Part shown: positions 15,831-23,204 of the stretch, one piece after another
Layout: each line of letters starts with the position of its first letter
Position numbering within the stretch: position 1 is the stretch's first letter
Source of the DNA: Geoglobus sp.
GTDB lineage: Archaea > Halobacteriota > Archaeoglobi > Archaeoglobales > Archaeoglobaceae
NCBI GenBank assembly: GCA_015522195.1
Contig: WAMS01000099.1
Coordinates: forward strand, 1 to 34,616
DNA: 34,616 nt
Direction of reading: 5' to 3'
Made by a program: the position numbers and the translations under genes
The notes under the pieces: generated by a model
What the model saw: only the letters and a program-made list of their open reading frames with translations
What the model was told of the DNA's origin: nothing
Databases searched by the model: none

Positions 15831-15937
15831 ATCTGCAAGTAAACATTGGCAAACATTAATTTTTCCTTAATGATGAGATTCTGTTTTTATTTTTCATCAA
15901 CCAAAACATTTATCTACAACTTCAGCGATAAAATTAA

Positions 15938-16014
15938 TGGGGTGCCGTATGCATGTTTCTTAGCGATCCCGCCGCCACCGATACGTTTTAATGGCACCCC
16001 ACAAATGGTTTTTT
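15938..16014 (+). ncRNA. Candidate small RNA with a GC-rich terminal stem
   Basis: GGGGTGCC (15939-15946) and GGCACCCC (15993-16000) are perfect complements that would close a 62-base hairpin. Inside, CGTAT (15946-15950) can pair with ATACG (15980-15984). The stretch is far richer in G and C than the flanking AT-rich spacer, as SRP RNA is. CATTTATC at 15907-15914 lies about 30 bases before the stem, and six T residues (16009-16014) follow it. ACA directly follows the stem at 16001, as in H/ACA guide RNAs, but a clear two-sided guide pocket and kink-turn are not evident. No protein frame of note lies here. It may instead be a regulatory element for the next gene. Confidence 0.35.
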
Positions 16015-16032
16015 ATACTCAATCTAAAGTGT

Positions 16033-16040
16033 TTTAAATT
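16033..16040 (+). promoter_or_regulatory. TATA box of the asparagine-synthetase-like gene
   Basis: TTTAAATT begins exactly 30 bases before ATG 16063, so the message is probably leaderless. The longer open frame starting at 15991 would run through this promoter and the hairpin and is rejected. Confidence 0.6.
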
Positions 16041-16062
16041 CTCCATCCAACACAATTCTGAG

Positions 16063-17205
16063 ATGTCGCTGATAGTCAGTCCCCTGATTGAAAATGGGAG
16101 GATAAAGAGCATCAGTGTTGAGGTAAGATACCCCTCTGAAAAAAAGAATTTAACATTCTATGACGGACTCGATGAGCCGAGAGTATCCTCAGACCTTCCA
16201 GCTTCATTCCGAGGACTTTTCTACCTTGTCTCCTTCAAACCAAGCAAAGTCGTAATGATAAGAGATATTCTTGGTTCCAGGCCCATTTACTACAATCAGA
16301 AGCTTGAAATGGCATCATTCAGCAAATTCGTACCCGGCTTTGGAGAGCTCATGCCCGGAGAGTACGTCGAAATCGGGTATGATGGTGAGATAATTCAGCA
16401 AAACCATACCGATTTTTTTGATGTCTTTACCATTGCCGAGTTTGACTACAGCGAAACTCAAGAAAGAATTATACGATCCCTTGAAAAGGTCAAAGTCAAA
16501 AACGCATGCATAAGCTTTTCAGGTGGTGTCGATTCATCATTTCTTGCTGCATTTTATGATGTTCCACTCATTGCTGTAACAGCTTCAAAGGATGAGAAGA
16601 ACAGAATTCAGGACTCGGCAAAGAAAATGGGAAGAGAGGTTGAAATTTTTGAATTTGATGAGCAAACTGTGGCTGAAGAACTCGGAAACATTGTCAGTGC
16701 GATAGAGACAACAAATCCCCTGCAGGTCTCAATTGCAGTGCCAATATACCTTGCAATCAAATTTGCAAAGAATCTCGGCTTCAGTGAAATAGTCCTGGGA
16801 CAGGGTGCAGACGAGCTGTTTGGAGGCTACAAGAGGTATGAAAATGTTATTGGGAAGAACTTGGAGAAGGCAATTGTTGATGATATAATGAATCTGGGAA
16901 AGAACAATCTTGTCAGAGATACCAAGATCTCCTATTACCTTCAGATGAAAACGGTGACACCTTATCTGAGCTTTGACATAATAGAATCTGCACTTTCGAT
17001 CCCTCCAGAACTCAAGGTGAGGAGAGAAGGTGGAATTATAACAAGAAAATACTTCCTTAGAGAGATGGCGAGAAAGTTCATACCTGCTGAGGTTGCTTAC
17101 AAGGAGAAAAAGGCAATACAGTACTCAACAAAAACATACTCAATTATCGAAAGACTTGCCAAAAAAAGTGGAAAGAGCATACCAGAATTCCTGAAGGGAT
17201 TGTGA
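16063..17205 (+). CDS. Asparagine synthetase-like ATP pyrophosphatase with reduced N-terminal domain
   Basis: This 380-residue protein has a C-terminal asparagine-synthase domain with the PP-loop CISFSGGVDSSFLAAF near residues 150-165 and LGQGADELFGGYKRYEN near 245-260, which bind ATP and the carboxylate substrate. The N-terminal part (1-130) resembles the class II glutaminase fold, with RGLFYLVSF and IRDILGSRPIYYN, but the N-terminal MCG nucleophile is replaced by MSL. It thus cannot use glutamine in the usual way and may use ammonia or another amine. It is shorter than typical AsnB. The target may be aspartate or something else, as in beta-lactam synthetase relatives. ATG 16063 fits the TATA box. 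Its stop overlaps the next gene's start (TGATG), so the two are coupled. Confidence 0.8.
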   Translation: MSLIVSPLIENGRIKSISVEVRYPSEKKNLTFYDGLDEPRVSSDLPASFRGLFYLVSFKPSKVVMIRDILGSRPIYYNQKLEMASFSKFVPGFGELMPGEYVEIGYDGEIIQQNHTDFFDVFTIAEFDYSETQERIIRSLEKVKVKNACISFSGGVDSSFLAAFYDVPLIAVTASKDEKNRIQDSAKKMGREVEIFEFDEQTVAEELGNIVSAIETTNPLQVSIAVPIYLAIKFAKNLGFSEIVLGQGADELFGGYKRYENVIGKNLEKAIVDDIMNLGKNNLVRDTKISYYLQMKTVTPYLSFDIIESALSIPPELKVRREGGIITRKYFLREMARKFIPAEVAYKEKKAIQYSTKTYSIIERLAKKSGKSIPEFLKGL

Positions 17206-17585
17206 TGGTGGTAAGAATTGAATGCCTCAAGCATAATTGCTGTGAGTGCTGCATGGAAACAGAGATGCAGTTAAGCGATAAAGATGTGAAAAGACTTGAA
17301 AAGATCGGGTTTAAGCGGGATGAATTCAGCACTGTGATTGATGGAGTTAGAGTTCTGAGAAATGTTGATGGAAAGTGCTTCTTTCTCAAAAATGGGAAAT
17401 GCGGTGTTTACAGACAGAGGCCCCTGGGATGCAGACTGTATCCTGTTGTTTACGATGTTGATGAGGGGAAGGCAGTAATCCACAGTTTCTGCCCTTACAG
17501 ACATGAAATAAAAAAATCCACAGTAAAAAAGGTGGAAAGAATTCTGATCAGGCATATAGCTGAGGTTTTTGGGTATCTGCCATGA
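17205..17585 (+). CDS. YkgJ family cysteine-cluster (putative zinc/iron-binding) protein
   Basis: This 126-residue protein has the YkgJ/CxxxCxxC pattern: ECLKHNCCECCMETEMQLS at residues 5-23, DGKCFFLKNGKCGVYRQRPLGCRLYPV near 52-78, and SFCPY near 92-96. The spacing KCxFLxNGKCxVYxxRPxxCRxYP is the family hallmark, and the cysteines are thought to bind a metal or Fe-S cluster. The function is not established. ATG 17205 overlaps the stop codon of the asparagine-synthetase-like gene by one base (TGATG), implying coupled translation and perhaps a shared modification pathway. The 3' end overlaps the convergent CooS-like gene by 38 bases. Confidence 0.85.
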   Translation: MVVRIECLKHNCCECCMETEMQLSDKDVKRLEKIGFKRDEFSTVIDGVRVLRNVDGKCFFLKNGKCGVYRQRPLGCRLYPVVYDVDEGKAVIHSFCPYRHEIKKSTVKKVERILIRHIAEVFGYLP

Positions 17586-19452
17586 ATCCGAGTCTCTTTC
17601 TTTTTTCAGATATCACCCTATCAAGCATCTCTGCTGCCTTTTTCATGTCTTCTTCCACAATTATCTTCCCTCCTGTGAGCTTCTCAACGTCTTCTGTGAA
17701 AAGCCTGACGGCCTCATCACTTCCTGTTATCGGTGGTGTTGGTGAGACATGGACTGTCAGACCATACGCAACTGCAAATACTGCATCTATGGTTGCCTTC
17801 TGCTCCATGTATTCCGGAGCAGTCACCACAACCGGCAGATCCGGAATATCCTGGCCCATGTAATCTGAAATCAACTTGAGCATGTATGCCGCCCTCCCAG
17901 TATCTGTGCATGTACCAAAGCTCAGAACAGGTGGTATGTTCAGCTCAATACAGAGATTTCTGAGATTCTTTCCAGCAAAGTCAAGAGATGACATGGATGT
18001 GATTCCTGCCTGTTGGAGTGCTGCATTTCCACATCCCATCGAAATGACAAGGATGTCTCTTTTTATCAACTCCTTTGCCATTTCGACAGTACATGAATCA
18101 TGGGAGCCATTTTTCAGTGTTGAACAGCTGACAAGAGCTGCAATTCCCTTCAGTCTCCCCTCTTTCAGGGCAGTCAACAGATTTTCCATGTTATTTCCGA
18201 AGGCTTTCATTATTGCTTCAGGTGAAAATCCAACCGTAATTTCCTTCCTGCTATCGATTCTGACAGGATTGATCCTTTTCCTCCTTTCAGTAAAATTCTC
18301 GATTGCCATATCTATAAGCTTCATCGCAATCTCCTCAACCTTTTCGGGGGAGTAATCAAGACCCTCATCTATACCTCTGAGCCTGACAAGTTTGCTCACA
18401 GGAACGATCTTCACACCGAATCTCTGGTATTCAGTGAGGCTCGGAACGGTGCAGTTCATATCAGCCGCAAAGACATCTATTCCTCCCATGGCAAGCACAT
18501 ACTCCTGTACAATCCAGTTTCCAACAATTCCAGCAAACACATGGCTCTCGGTTCTCTGCAAAACCTCCTGACCTGTTTCAATGAATCCAACTATTCTGAG
18601 CCCCTTAGCACCTGCTCTTCTTGCTCTTTCCTGAATCTCATCTCTCCCTGCAAGTTTCAGCAGAGCCATTGCAACAAACGGTTCGTGACCGTTTACGGCT
18701 ATGTTCACAAAATCAGGGTCCACAACTCCAAAATCTGCATAACCTTTGTGGGGAGATGGTGTGCCAAAAAGTATGTCGTGAATCATCTCCACTGCAATCT
18801 GAGACGCGAGACACGTGGCAATTCCACTCCTCATGCTTTTGAGAGCAAGACTCACATAATTTGTGTCAACATTGGTCATTGAAGAGGTGCCCATTGTAAG
18901 CAGCTCATGGAAAACACCGCACGGAATCAGATTCAGCTTTTCCCATACCTCCTTTCTCTTTTCCGGAGTGAACGCAAGTACAAGTCTGCTTGTCTCATGG
19001 GAGCTCAGATCTGAAACTATGAAATCAGCGATCTTCACGGCAAGCTCCTCAACTGTCTCACCATCCAAGCCCAGCTGCTCTGCAAACCATCTCAGTTTTT
19101 CTGGCTCTTTTATCTCAAAAGGGGTTTTCCCCTCAGCGGTAGCCCTGAGGGTTTTTGCCGCCTCAATCGCATGATACGTGTATGCCTCTGTACCCAGCAT
19201 ATTCAGGTGGACAAAGTTTCTGACAACCATTCCGGCTGCATCTATACCACATGCTCCATACTCCTTTCCATTTCCTATTCTGCACGGTCCCATGCTGCAG
19301 AGCTGGCAGCTAAGCCCCTGCATGCAGTAGAAGCACCTTCCCCTTTCCTGAGCTCTGAATCTGTCAGCGATGTTGGTAATTCCGAGCTTGCTGACAGAGC
19401 TGTACATTCTCTCCACAGATTCGTGATGGCTTACAGACCCTTTCCTTTTCAT
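17548..19452 (-). CDS. cooS: CooS-family (nickel carbon monoxide dehydrogenase) homologue with altered metal-site residues
   Basis: The 634-residue length matches the CooS catalytic subunit, a cytoplasmic homodimer that oxidises CO to CO2. The N-terminal cysteines are C40, C43, C49, C52, C57 and C68 in RCFYCMQGLSCQLCSMGPC and beyond; the usual CC pair is SC. C-cluster ligands retained are His256 (VNGHEP), Cys334 (DMNC), Cys443 (VSCS), Cys474 (MGCG) and Cys515 (FGTC), with catalytic Lys552 (EQK). The normally invariant CCTGNE motif reads IETGQE (residues 291-296), so the Cys ligand of the unique iron is replaced, apparently by Glu292. The His-rich channel segment near residue 91 reads YTYHAIEAA, with one His. 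No CooF or CooC is adjacent. Whether it oxidises CO is uncertain. ATG 19452 is chosen for its AT-box spacing; TTG 19464 would add four residues. Confidence 0.85.
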   Translation of the reverse strand: MKRKGSVSHHESVERMYSSVSKLGITNIADRFRAQERGRCFYCMQGLSCQLCSMGPCRIGNGKEYGACGIDAAGMVVRNFVHLNMLGTEAYTYHAIEAAKTLRATAEGKTPFEIKEPEKLRWFAEQLGLDGETVEELAVKIADFIVSDLSSHETSRLVLAFTPEKRKEVWEKLNLIPCGVFHELLTMGTSSMTNVDTNYVSLALKSMRSGIATCLASQIAVEMIHDILFGTPSPHKGYADFGVVDPDFVNIAVNGHEPFVAMALLKLAGRDEIQERARRAGAKGLRIVGFIETGQEVLQRTESHVFAGIVGNWIVQEYVLAMGGIDVFAADMNCTVPSLTEYQRFGVKIVPVSKLVRLRGIDEGLDYSPEKVEEIAMKLIDMAIENFTERRKRINPVRIDSRKEITVGFSPEAIMKAFGNNMENLLTALKEGRLKGIAALVSCSTLKNGSHDSCTVEMAKELIKRDILVISMGCGNAALQQAGITSMSSLDFAGKNLRNLCIELNIPPVLSFGTCTDTGRAAYMLKLISDYMGQDIPDLPVVVTAPEYMEQKATIDAVFAVAYGLTVHVSPTPPITGSDEAVRLFTEDVEKLTGGKIIVEEDMKKAAEMLDRVISEKRKRLGFMADTQKPQLYA

Positions 19453-19515
19453 GATTTGGAGCAAAAGCTGACTTAATAATTTTATTTTCCCTAAATTATT
19501 CGGATTTTAAATATT

Positions 19516-20139
19516 TTAAAAATAATGATAAATTATTAATAATTCTGTAACAGAAAAAATAATCAGAGTCGTAAGCAGATAAAGGCCGAGAGTTCTGGTT
19601 TTGAATTTTTTCAGTAGGGGCACTGCAAGTGCGGCTGAAAAAACCGAAAGCAATGGTTCAATCAGCAAAGATGCAGGAACGAAAACGAGGAACGCGAGTA
19701 AAGCGGTTCTCCTGTCTTCATAAATCAGAGAATCAGCTATCAGAACATATGCAAGGGCAAAAGAGACGAAAAGTAAGTGATATTCAGGATACGGAATGTA
19801 AACTGAAGGTAGAGCAGTAAGAACAGAGGAAAAGATAACATACTTCCTGAAGTCGTTTCGAAAAATCATGGATAGAAGAAATGGAACTGAATACACAAAT
19901 ATCAGAGGGGTGTCAAGGGCGGTGTAAAGTATAATCACACCGGCAATTCCAAGAACTGCATAATCTGCAATTTCTGCTTTTTTCACGAAAATAACCCTGT
20001 GTCCACTTCCGACTGCAAGAATAACCATGAGAGATGCAATCAACTCTGAAATACCGAGCCATGGAGCTGACAGAATGATGGATGATAGCCAGATTGAAGT
20101 CGCACCGTGCATCCTTGGAAAAATGTCCTTAAATGACAC
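19516..20139 (-). CDS. Integral membrane protein, YwiC-like appearance, function unknown
   Basis: This 207-residue protein has about seven hydrophobic helices, at roughly residues 15-32, 35-48, 58-75, 78-92, 98-118, 122-140 and 148-205 (the last a pair). The opening FPRMHGATSIWLSSIIL resembles the P-x-x-HGA-W start of YwiC-like membrane proteins, a family without a known role. Charged loops include FRNDFRKYV and YEDRRTALL. The start is GTG 20139; a TATA-like GTTAAATC lies about 26 bases upstream on the minus strand. An internal ATG at 20112 is less likely because it would remove the first conserved residues. It lies between cooS and a winged-helix gene on the same strand, with a 44-base gap before and a 63-base gap after, so co-transcription is possible but not shown. 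Confidence 0.65.
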   Translation of the reverse strand: MSFKDIFPRMHGATSIWLSSIILSAPWLGISELIASLMVILAVGSGHRVIFVKKAEIADYAVLGIAGVIILYTALDTPLIFVYSVPFLLSMIFRNDFRKYVIFSSVLTALPSVYIPYPEYHLLFVSFALAYVLIADSLIYEDRRTALLAFLVFVPASLLIEPLLSVFSAALAVPLLKKFKTRTLGLYLLTTLIIFSVTELLIIYHYF

Positions 20140-20183
20140 AAAGAAATTCTGACAGAAGATTTAACAATGTTTCCCCTAAAAAA

Positions 20184-20360
20184 TTAGGATTGGGCAGAAT
20201 AGTAGCATCTTTTCGGACTTGTAACCTTACCCTCCTTTTTGAGCTTGTTTATTATTTTGGTCACTTCCTTGCTGTCAATTCCTGAGATCTCGGCTATTTC
20301 CTTTGTCCTCAGTGGTTTTCCTGCAGTCTTCAAAACCTCCAAAATTTTCTCTTCGGACAT
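20184..20360 (-). CDS. Small winged-helix DNA-binding protein
   Basis: This 58-residue protein opens MSEEKILEVLKTAGKPLRTK. It then has EIAEISGIDSKEVTKIINKLKK, an HTH with recognition helix, and the wing EGKVTSPKRCYYSAQ. The short form ending in PKRCYY is common in methanogens and Archaeoglobi, where it is annotated as a transcriptional regulator of unknown target. ATG 20360 is chosen because AAGGTGAT stands a few bases before it and homologues start MSEEK; in-frame GTG 20369 and ATG 20366 lie further up. A TATA-like TTTAAATT (20394-20401, minus strand) gives a predicted leader of about 11 bases. It could regulate the membrane protein or CooS-like gene downstream on the same strand, or the divergent methylmalonyl operon. 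Confidence 0.8.
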   Translation of the reverse strand: MSEEKILEVLKTAGKPLRTKEIAEISGIDSKEVTKIINKLKKEGKVTSPKRCYYSAQS

Positions 20361-20481
20361 GTTCATCACCTTATTCCCGTAATCTAATTTCGTAATTTAA
20401 ACTTTTCTGTATCGATTGCGAAATGGAAGTGAACTGTTGAGACATCTGATTCTCAATGAAAAGTCAGGTGATCCGAATTGA

Positions 20482-20622
20482 TTAAATTCCAAAAATACGT
20501 GCTTCAAAAGGGTATTTTTCATTTCCATGGTCATAGGGATAGCCAATTGAAATTTTCAGGATGAGCTGCTCTTTCTTGTACTGCTGCTGAGTTTCCACAG
20601 GAAATGATGGGGTGAGTGTTAT
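20482..20622 (-). pseudogene. Possible 3' remnant of a protein gene in the spacer before the methylmalonyl operon
   Basis: On the minus strand an open frame ends ISIGYPYDHGNEKYPFEAR-IFGI at TAA 20482. It reads back through FPVETQQQYKKEQLILK to about 20622, with no ATG; only a GTG (at the V of PVET) could start a 38-residue product. The composition is protein-like and the upstream part blends into promoter sequence. It may be the tail of a lost gene or a very small unrecognised one. The rest of 20361-20700 holds the two divergent promoters and nothing else I can identify. Confidence 0.25.
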
Positions 20623-20647
20623 GCCGGAAGGTCGAATTTTCGAAAGG

Positions 20648-20655
20648 TATTTATT
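20648..20655 (+). promoter_or_regulatory. TATA-like box of the methylmalonyl-CoA operon
   Basis: TATTTATT lies in GGTATTTATTACGG, about 53 bases before ATG 20701. Transcription would start near 20677, leaving a leader of some 23 bases that contains GGGGTGGATGAG as ribosome-binding site. Confidence 0.5.
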
Positions 20656-20700
20656 ACGGCGAATTATGTCTTTTTCGTGGAAATAAGGGGTGGATGAGCT

Positions 20701-21117
20701 ATGGAGAGGAAAATCAGGGTTCTTGTTGCCAAACCCGGGCTTGATGGTCATGATAGAGGTGCCAAGGTTATTGCGAGAGCTTTGAGAGATGCCGGGTTTG
20801 AGGTTATATACACCGGAATCAGAAGAACTGCTGCTGAAATTGCAGAGACCGCATTGCAGGAGGATGTGGATGTTCTTGGGCTGAGTATTTTGAGCGGAGC
20901 GCATCTCGAGCTAATTCCCCTTGTTATTGATGAGTTAAAGGCGAGAGGTCTTGAACCGGGTAAAGACCTGCTTGTTATTGCTGGAGGTATAATTCCCTCT
21001 GAAGATGTTCCGGAACTTAAAAAAATTGGTGTTGCAGAGGTTTTTGTTCCCGGAACTCCCATGTATGAGATTGTTGAATTTATAAGAAATAACGCCGGAA
21101 AGAAGGTGATAGCATGA
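20701..21117 (+). CDS. Methylmalonyl-CoA mutase small subunit (B12-binding)
   Basis: This 138-residue cobalamin-binding domain is encoded on its own. It shows the DxHxxG motif as LDGHDRG at residues 14-20, with His17 as the lower-face cobalt ligand, then SILSGAH near 62-68 and [11 protein letters not shown] near 92-102. With the separate large subunit (23858-25519) it forms the split archaeal methylmalonyl-CoA mutase, which interconverts succinyl-CoA and (R)-methylmalonyl-CoA. It is the first gene of the operon, with a good ribosome-binding site, and its stop overlaps the epimerase start (ATGA). The catalytic and B12 subunits are separated by the carboxylase genes, so balanced expression relies on one transcript. 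Confidence 0.95.
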   Translation: MERKIRVLVAKPGLDGHDRGAKVIARALRDAGFEVIYTGIRRTAAEIAETALQEDVDVLGLSILSGAHLELIPLVIDELKARGLEPGKDLLVIAGGIIPSEDVPELKKIGVAEVFVPGTPMYEIVEFIRNNAGKKVIA

Positions 21118-21509
21118 TAAAAAAGATAGATCATATCGGTGTTGCGGTAAAGGATCTTGAATCTGCCATGGAACTCTATAAAAAACTTGGTTTTGAGATT
21201 GAGGGGATTGAGGAAGTTAGAGAACAGAAGGTAAAGGTTGCGATGCTTCCTGTAGGTGAGAGCAAGATAGAGCTTATTGAAGCCACATCTGACGACAGTG
21301 TCATCGCCAGATTTGTTGAGAAAAAAGGAGAGGGCATTCACCACATAGCAGTTAATGTTGACGACATTGAAAAGGCACTGGACAGTGCAAAGGCTCAGGG
21401 ACTCCAGCTTATTGATGAAAAACCCAGGATTGGAGTTGGTGGCAAAAAGATAGCATTTGTTCATCCAAAAAGCACAAAGGGCGTGCTTCTTGAATTTGTG
21501 GAGGGATGA
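21114..21509 (+). CDS. mce: Methylmalonyl-CoA epimerase
   Basis: This 131-residue protein of the vicinal oxygen chelate fold has two beta-alpha-beta-beta-beta repeats. Likely metal ligands are His7 ([10 protein letters not shown]), His77 ([10 protein letters not shown]) and Glu127 (LLEFVEG), as in the family. It converts (S)-methylmalonyl-CoA made by the carboxylase into the (R) form used by the mutase, so it stands chemically between its operon neighbours. ATG 21114 overlaps the previous stop by four bases, and AAGGTGAT lies just upstream. Its own stop overlaps the next ATG in the same way. The length is typical for the family. Confidence 0.95.
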   Translation: MIKKIDHIGVAVKDLESAMELYKKLGFEIEGIEEVREQKVKVAMLPVGESKIELIEATSDDSVIARFVEKKGEGIHHIAVNVDDIEKALDSAKAQGLQLIDEKPRIGVGGKKIAFVHPKSTKGVLLEFVEG

Positions 21510-23062
21510 AATTGAAGAAAGAACTTGTTGAAGACCTTTATCAGAGAAGGGAAAGAGTAAAACAGATGGGGGGAGAGGAAAAGATCAGAAAACAGCATGA
21601 TGCAGGAAAACTTACTGCAAGAGAAAGAATCGAGCTTCTCTTGGATCCCGGAAGCTTTGTGGAGATAAATCCTTTTGTTGAGAAAAGAAATACCGATTTT
21701 GGTCTTGACAGGGTTGATCTCCCAGCAGATGGCGTTATCACGGGATACGGAACCATAGATGGCAGGCCTGTTGCGGTCTTTGCACAGGATTTCACGGTGA
21801 TGGGAGGTAGTCTTGGAGAGATGCATGGATTCAAGATAGCCAGCATCCTTGACTTTGCAATGAAGGTCGGAATCCCGGTGATCGGGCTGAACGATTCAGG
21901 AGGTGCAAGAATTCAGGAGGGAGTTGATGCCCTGAAGGGATATGGAGATATATTTTACAGAAACACTCTTGCCAGTGGTGTTATCCCCCAGATAAGTGTT
22001 ATCCTTGGCCCATGTGCGGGAGGAGCTGTATACAGTCCTGCAATTGGGGATTTCATTGTGATGACAAAGAATGCCGGATGCTATATGTTCATCACAGGAC
22101 CAAATGTAATAAAAACGGTCACAGGAGAGGATGTTACACCACAGGAACTTGGTGGATGGGAGGCACATGCCGTAAAAAGCGGAAATGCCCATCTCGTTGC
22201 AGAAGATGATGAGGAGGCAATGCAGATCGTCAGAAAGCTTGTGAGCTACCTTCCTCTTAACAACCTGGAAGATCCTCCTGCTGTTGAGACTGACGACAAT
22301 CCTGGAAGAACGACTCCAGAAATCTATGAAATCATCCCCGACGATCCAAACAAACCCTACGATGTGAGAGATGTGATAAGAGCAGTGGCTGACAGTGGAG
22401 AGTTCTTCGAAATCCATGCAAACTATGCCCAGAATGCTGTGGTGGGATTTGCAAGAATGGATGGTAGGAGTGTTGGAATTGTTGCAAACAATCCGAAATT
22501 TTTTGCTGGAACCCTTGATGTGAACAGCAGCGACAAAATTGCCAGATTTGTCAGGTTCTGCGATGCTTTCAACATACCTGTAATAACATTCGTCGATGTT
22601 CCGGGTTATTTACCAGGAGTTCAGCAGGAGTATGGTGGGATAATAAGGCATGGTGCAAAGGTCCTCTATGCATACAGTGAAGCAACGGTACCTCTTGTAA
22701 CGGTAATACTGAGAAAGGCATACGGCGGAGCTTACCTTGCAATGGGAAGCAAACACCTTGGTGCAGATGTTGTTTATGCCTACCCTACAGCAGAAATAGC
22801 AGTCATGGGTCCGGAAGGTGCTGCAGAGATTGTATTCAGGAAAGAAATCGCAAAGGCTGAAGATCCCTCCACAGTCAGAGAGGAGAAGATTCAGGAGTAC
22901 AGGGATAAATTTGCCAACCCGTACAGAGCTGCCTCAAGAGGCTACATCGATGATGTTATAGATCCAAAATTCACAAGGGTGAAGATCATATCAGCTCTCA
23001 GAATACTCGATACAAAGAGAGAGAAGCTTCCACCCAAAAAACATGGAAACATACCTCTGTGA
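21506..23062 (+). CDS. Propionyl-CoA carboxylase / methylmalonyl-CoA decarboxylase carboxyltransferase subunit
   Basis: This 518-residue carboxyltransferase has the family start [21 protein letters not shown] and [17 protein letters not shown]. The N-half carries [20 protein letters not shown] and [12 protein letters not shown], which form an oxyanion hole for the acyl-CoA. The C-half carries [23 protein letters not shown] and [22 protein letters not shown] for biotin. The length fits PccB/MmdA. It moves CO2 between carboxybiotin and propionyl-CoA, giving (S)-methylmalonyl-CoA. The direction cannot be told, but no OadB-like sodium pump subunit is in the operon, which favours the carboxylase. 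ATG 21506 is listed; TTG 21512 is better spaced from GGAGGG and may be the true start. Confidence 0.95.
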   Translation: MKLKKELVEDLYQRRERVKQMGGEEKIRKQHDAGKLTARERIELLLDPGSFVEINPFVEKRNTDFGLDRVDLPADGVITGYGTIDGRPVAVFAQDFTVMGGSLGEMHGFKIASILDFAMKVGIPVIGLNDSGGARIQEGVDALKGYGDIFYRNTLASGVIPQISVILGPCAGGAVYSPAIGDFIVMTKNAGCYMFITGPNVIKTVTGEDVTPQELGGWEAHAVKSGNAHLVAEDDEEAMQIVRKLVSYLPLNNLEDPPAVETDDNPGRTTPEIYEIIPDDPNKPYDVRDVIRAVADSGEFFEIHANYAQNAVVGFARMDGRSVGIVANNPKFFAGTLDVNSSDKIARFVRFCDAFNIPVITFVDVPGYLPGVQQEYGGIIRHGAKVLYAYSEATVPLVTVILRKAYGGAYLAMGSKHLGADVVYAYPTAEIAVMGPEGAAEIVFRKEIAKAEDPSTVREEKIQEYRDKFANPYRAASRGYIDDVIDPKFTRVKIISALRILDTKREKLPPKKHGNIPL

Positions 23063-23071
23063 GGTGATCAG

Positions 23072-23203
23072 ATGAGTCCGGATGAGTTTTTAGCTGCCAT
23101 AACAGCCATACACAGATACATGGAAGATCATTCAGAGAAACCAATCGAGATAAAGCCAAGAAGCAAGGTATGGAAGATTTTTGCAAGAGTTCCCGGGTGG
23201 TAG
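23072..23203 (+). CDS. 43-residue peptide between carboxyltransferase and biotin carrier, OadG/MmdD-tail-like
   Basis: The frame reads MSPDEFLAAITAIHRYMEDH and ends KVWKIFARVPGW, with stop TAG 23201-23203. A textbook ribosome-binding site, GAGGTGATC, ends two bases before ATG 23072, so it is surely translated. The order helix (DEFLAAITAIHRYME), linker, then basic aromatic tail (SKVWKIFARV) looks like the cytoplasmic C-terminal end of OadG or of the delta/epsilon subunits of methylmalonyl-CoA decarboxylase. In those complexes that end tethers the carboxyltransferase. The membrane helix of OadG is missing. It would be a soluble assembly peptide for the biotin-dependent complex. Resemblance is by pattern only and no search was run. 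It is one base from the next start codon. Confidence 0.75.
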   Translation: MSPDEFLAAITAIHRYMEDHSEKPIEIKPRSKVWKIFARVPGW

Positions 23204-23204
23204 A

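Noticed and set aside
15939-16003. tRNA or classical H/ACA guide RNA
   Set aside because: No T-arm or anticodon arm pattern is present. Although ACA follows the stem, inner pairing leaves no proper two-sided guide pocket, so only a generic small RNA is proposed.
15991-16062. N-terminal extension of the asparagine-synthetase-like protein by 24 residues
   Set aside because: It would run through the hairpin and the TATA box that is placed 30 bases before ATG 16063.
20748-21464. 238-residue minus-strand open frame antisense to the mutase small subunit and epimerase
   Set aside because: The plus strand encodes two well-conserved enzymes; the antisense product has no recognisable motif or ribosome-binding site.
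23181-23204. Earlier ATG for the biotin carrier (adds MQEFPGGR)
   Set aside because: It overlaps the end of the well-supported 43-residue gene; ATG 23205 matches the normal carrier start and has its own GGGTGG upstream.
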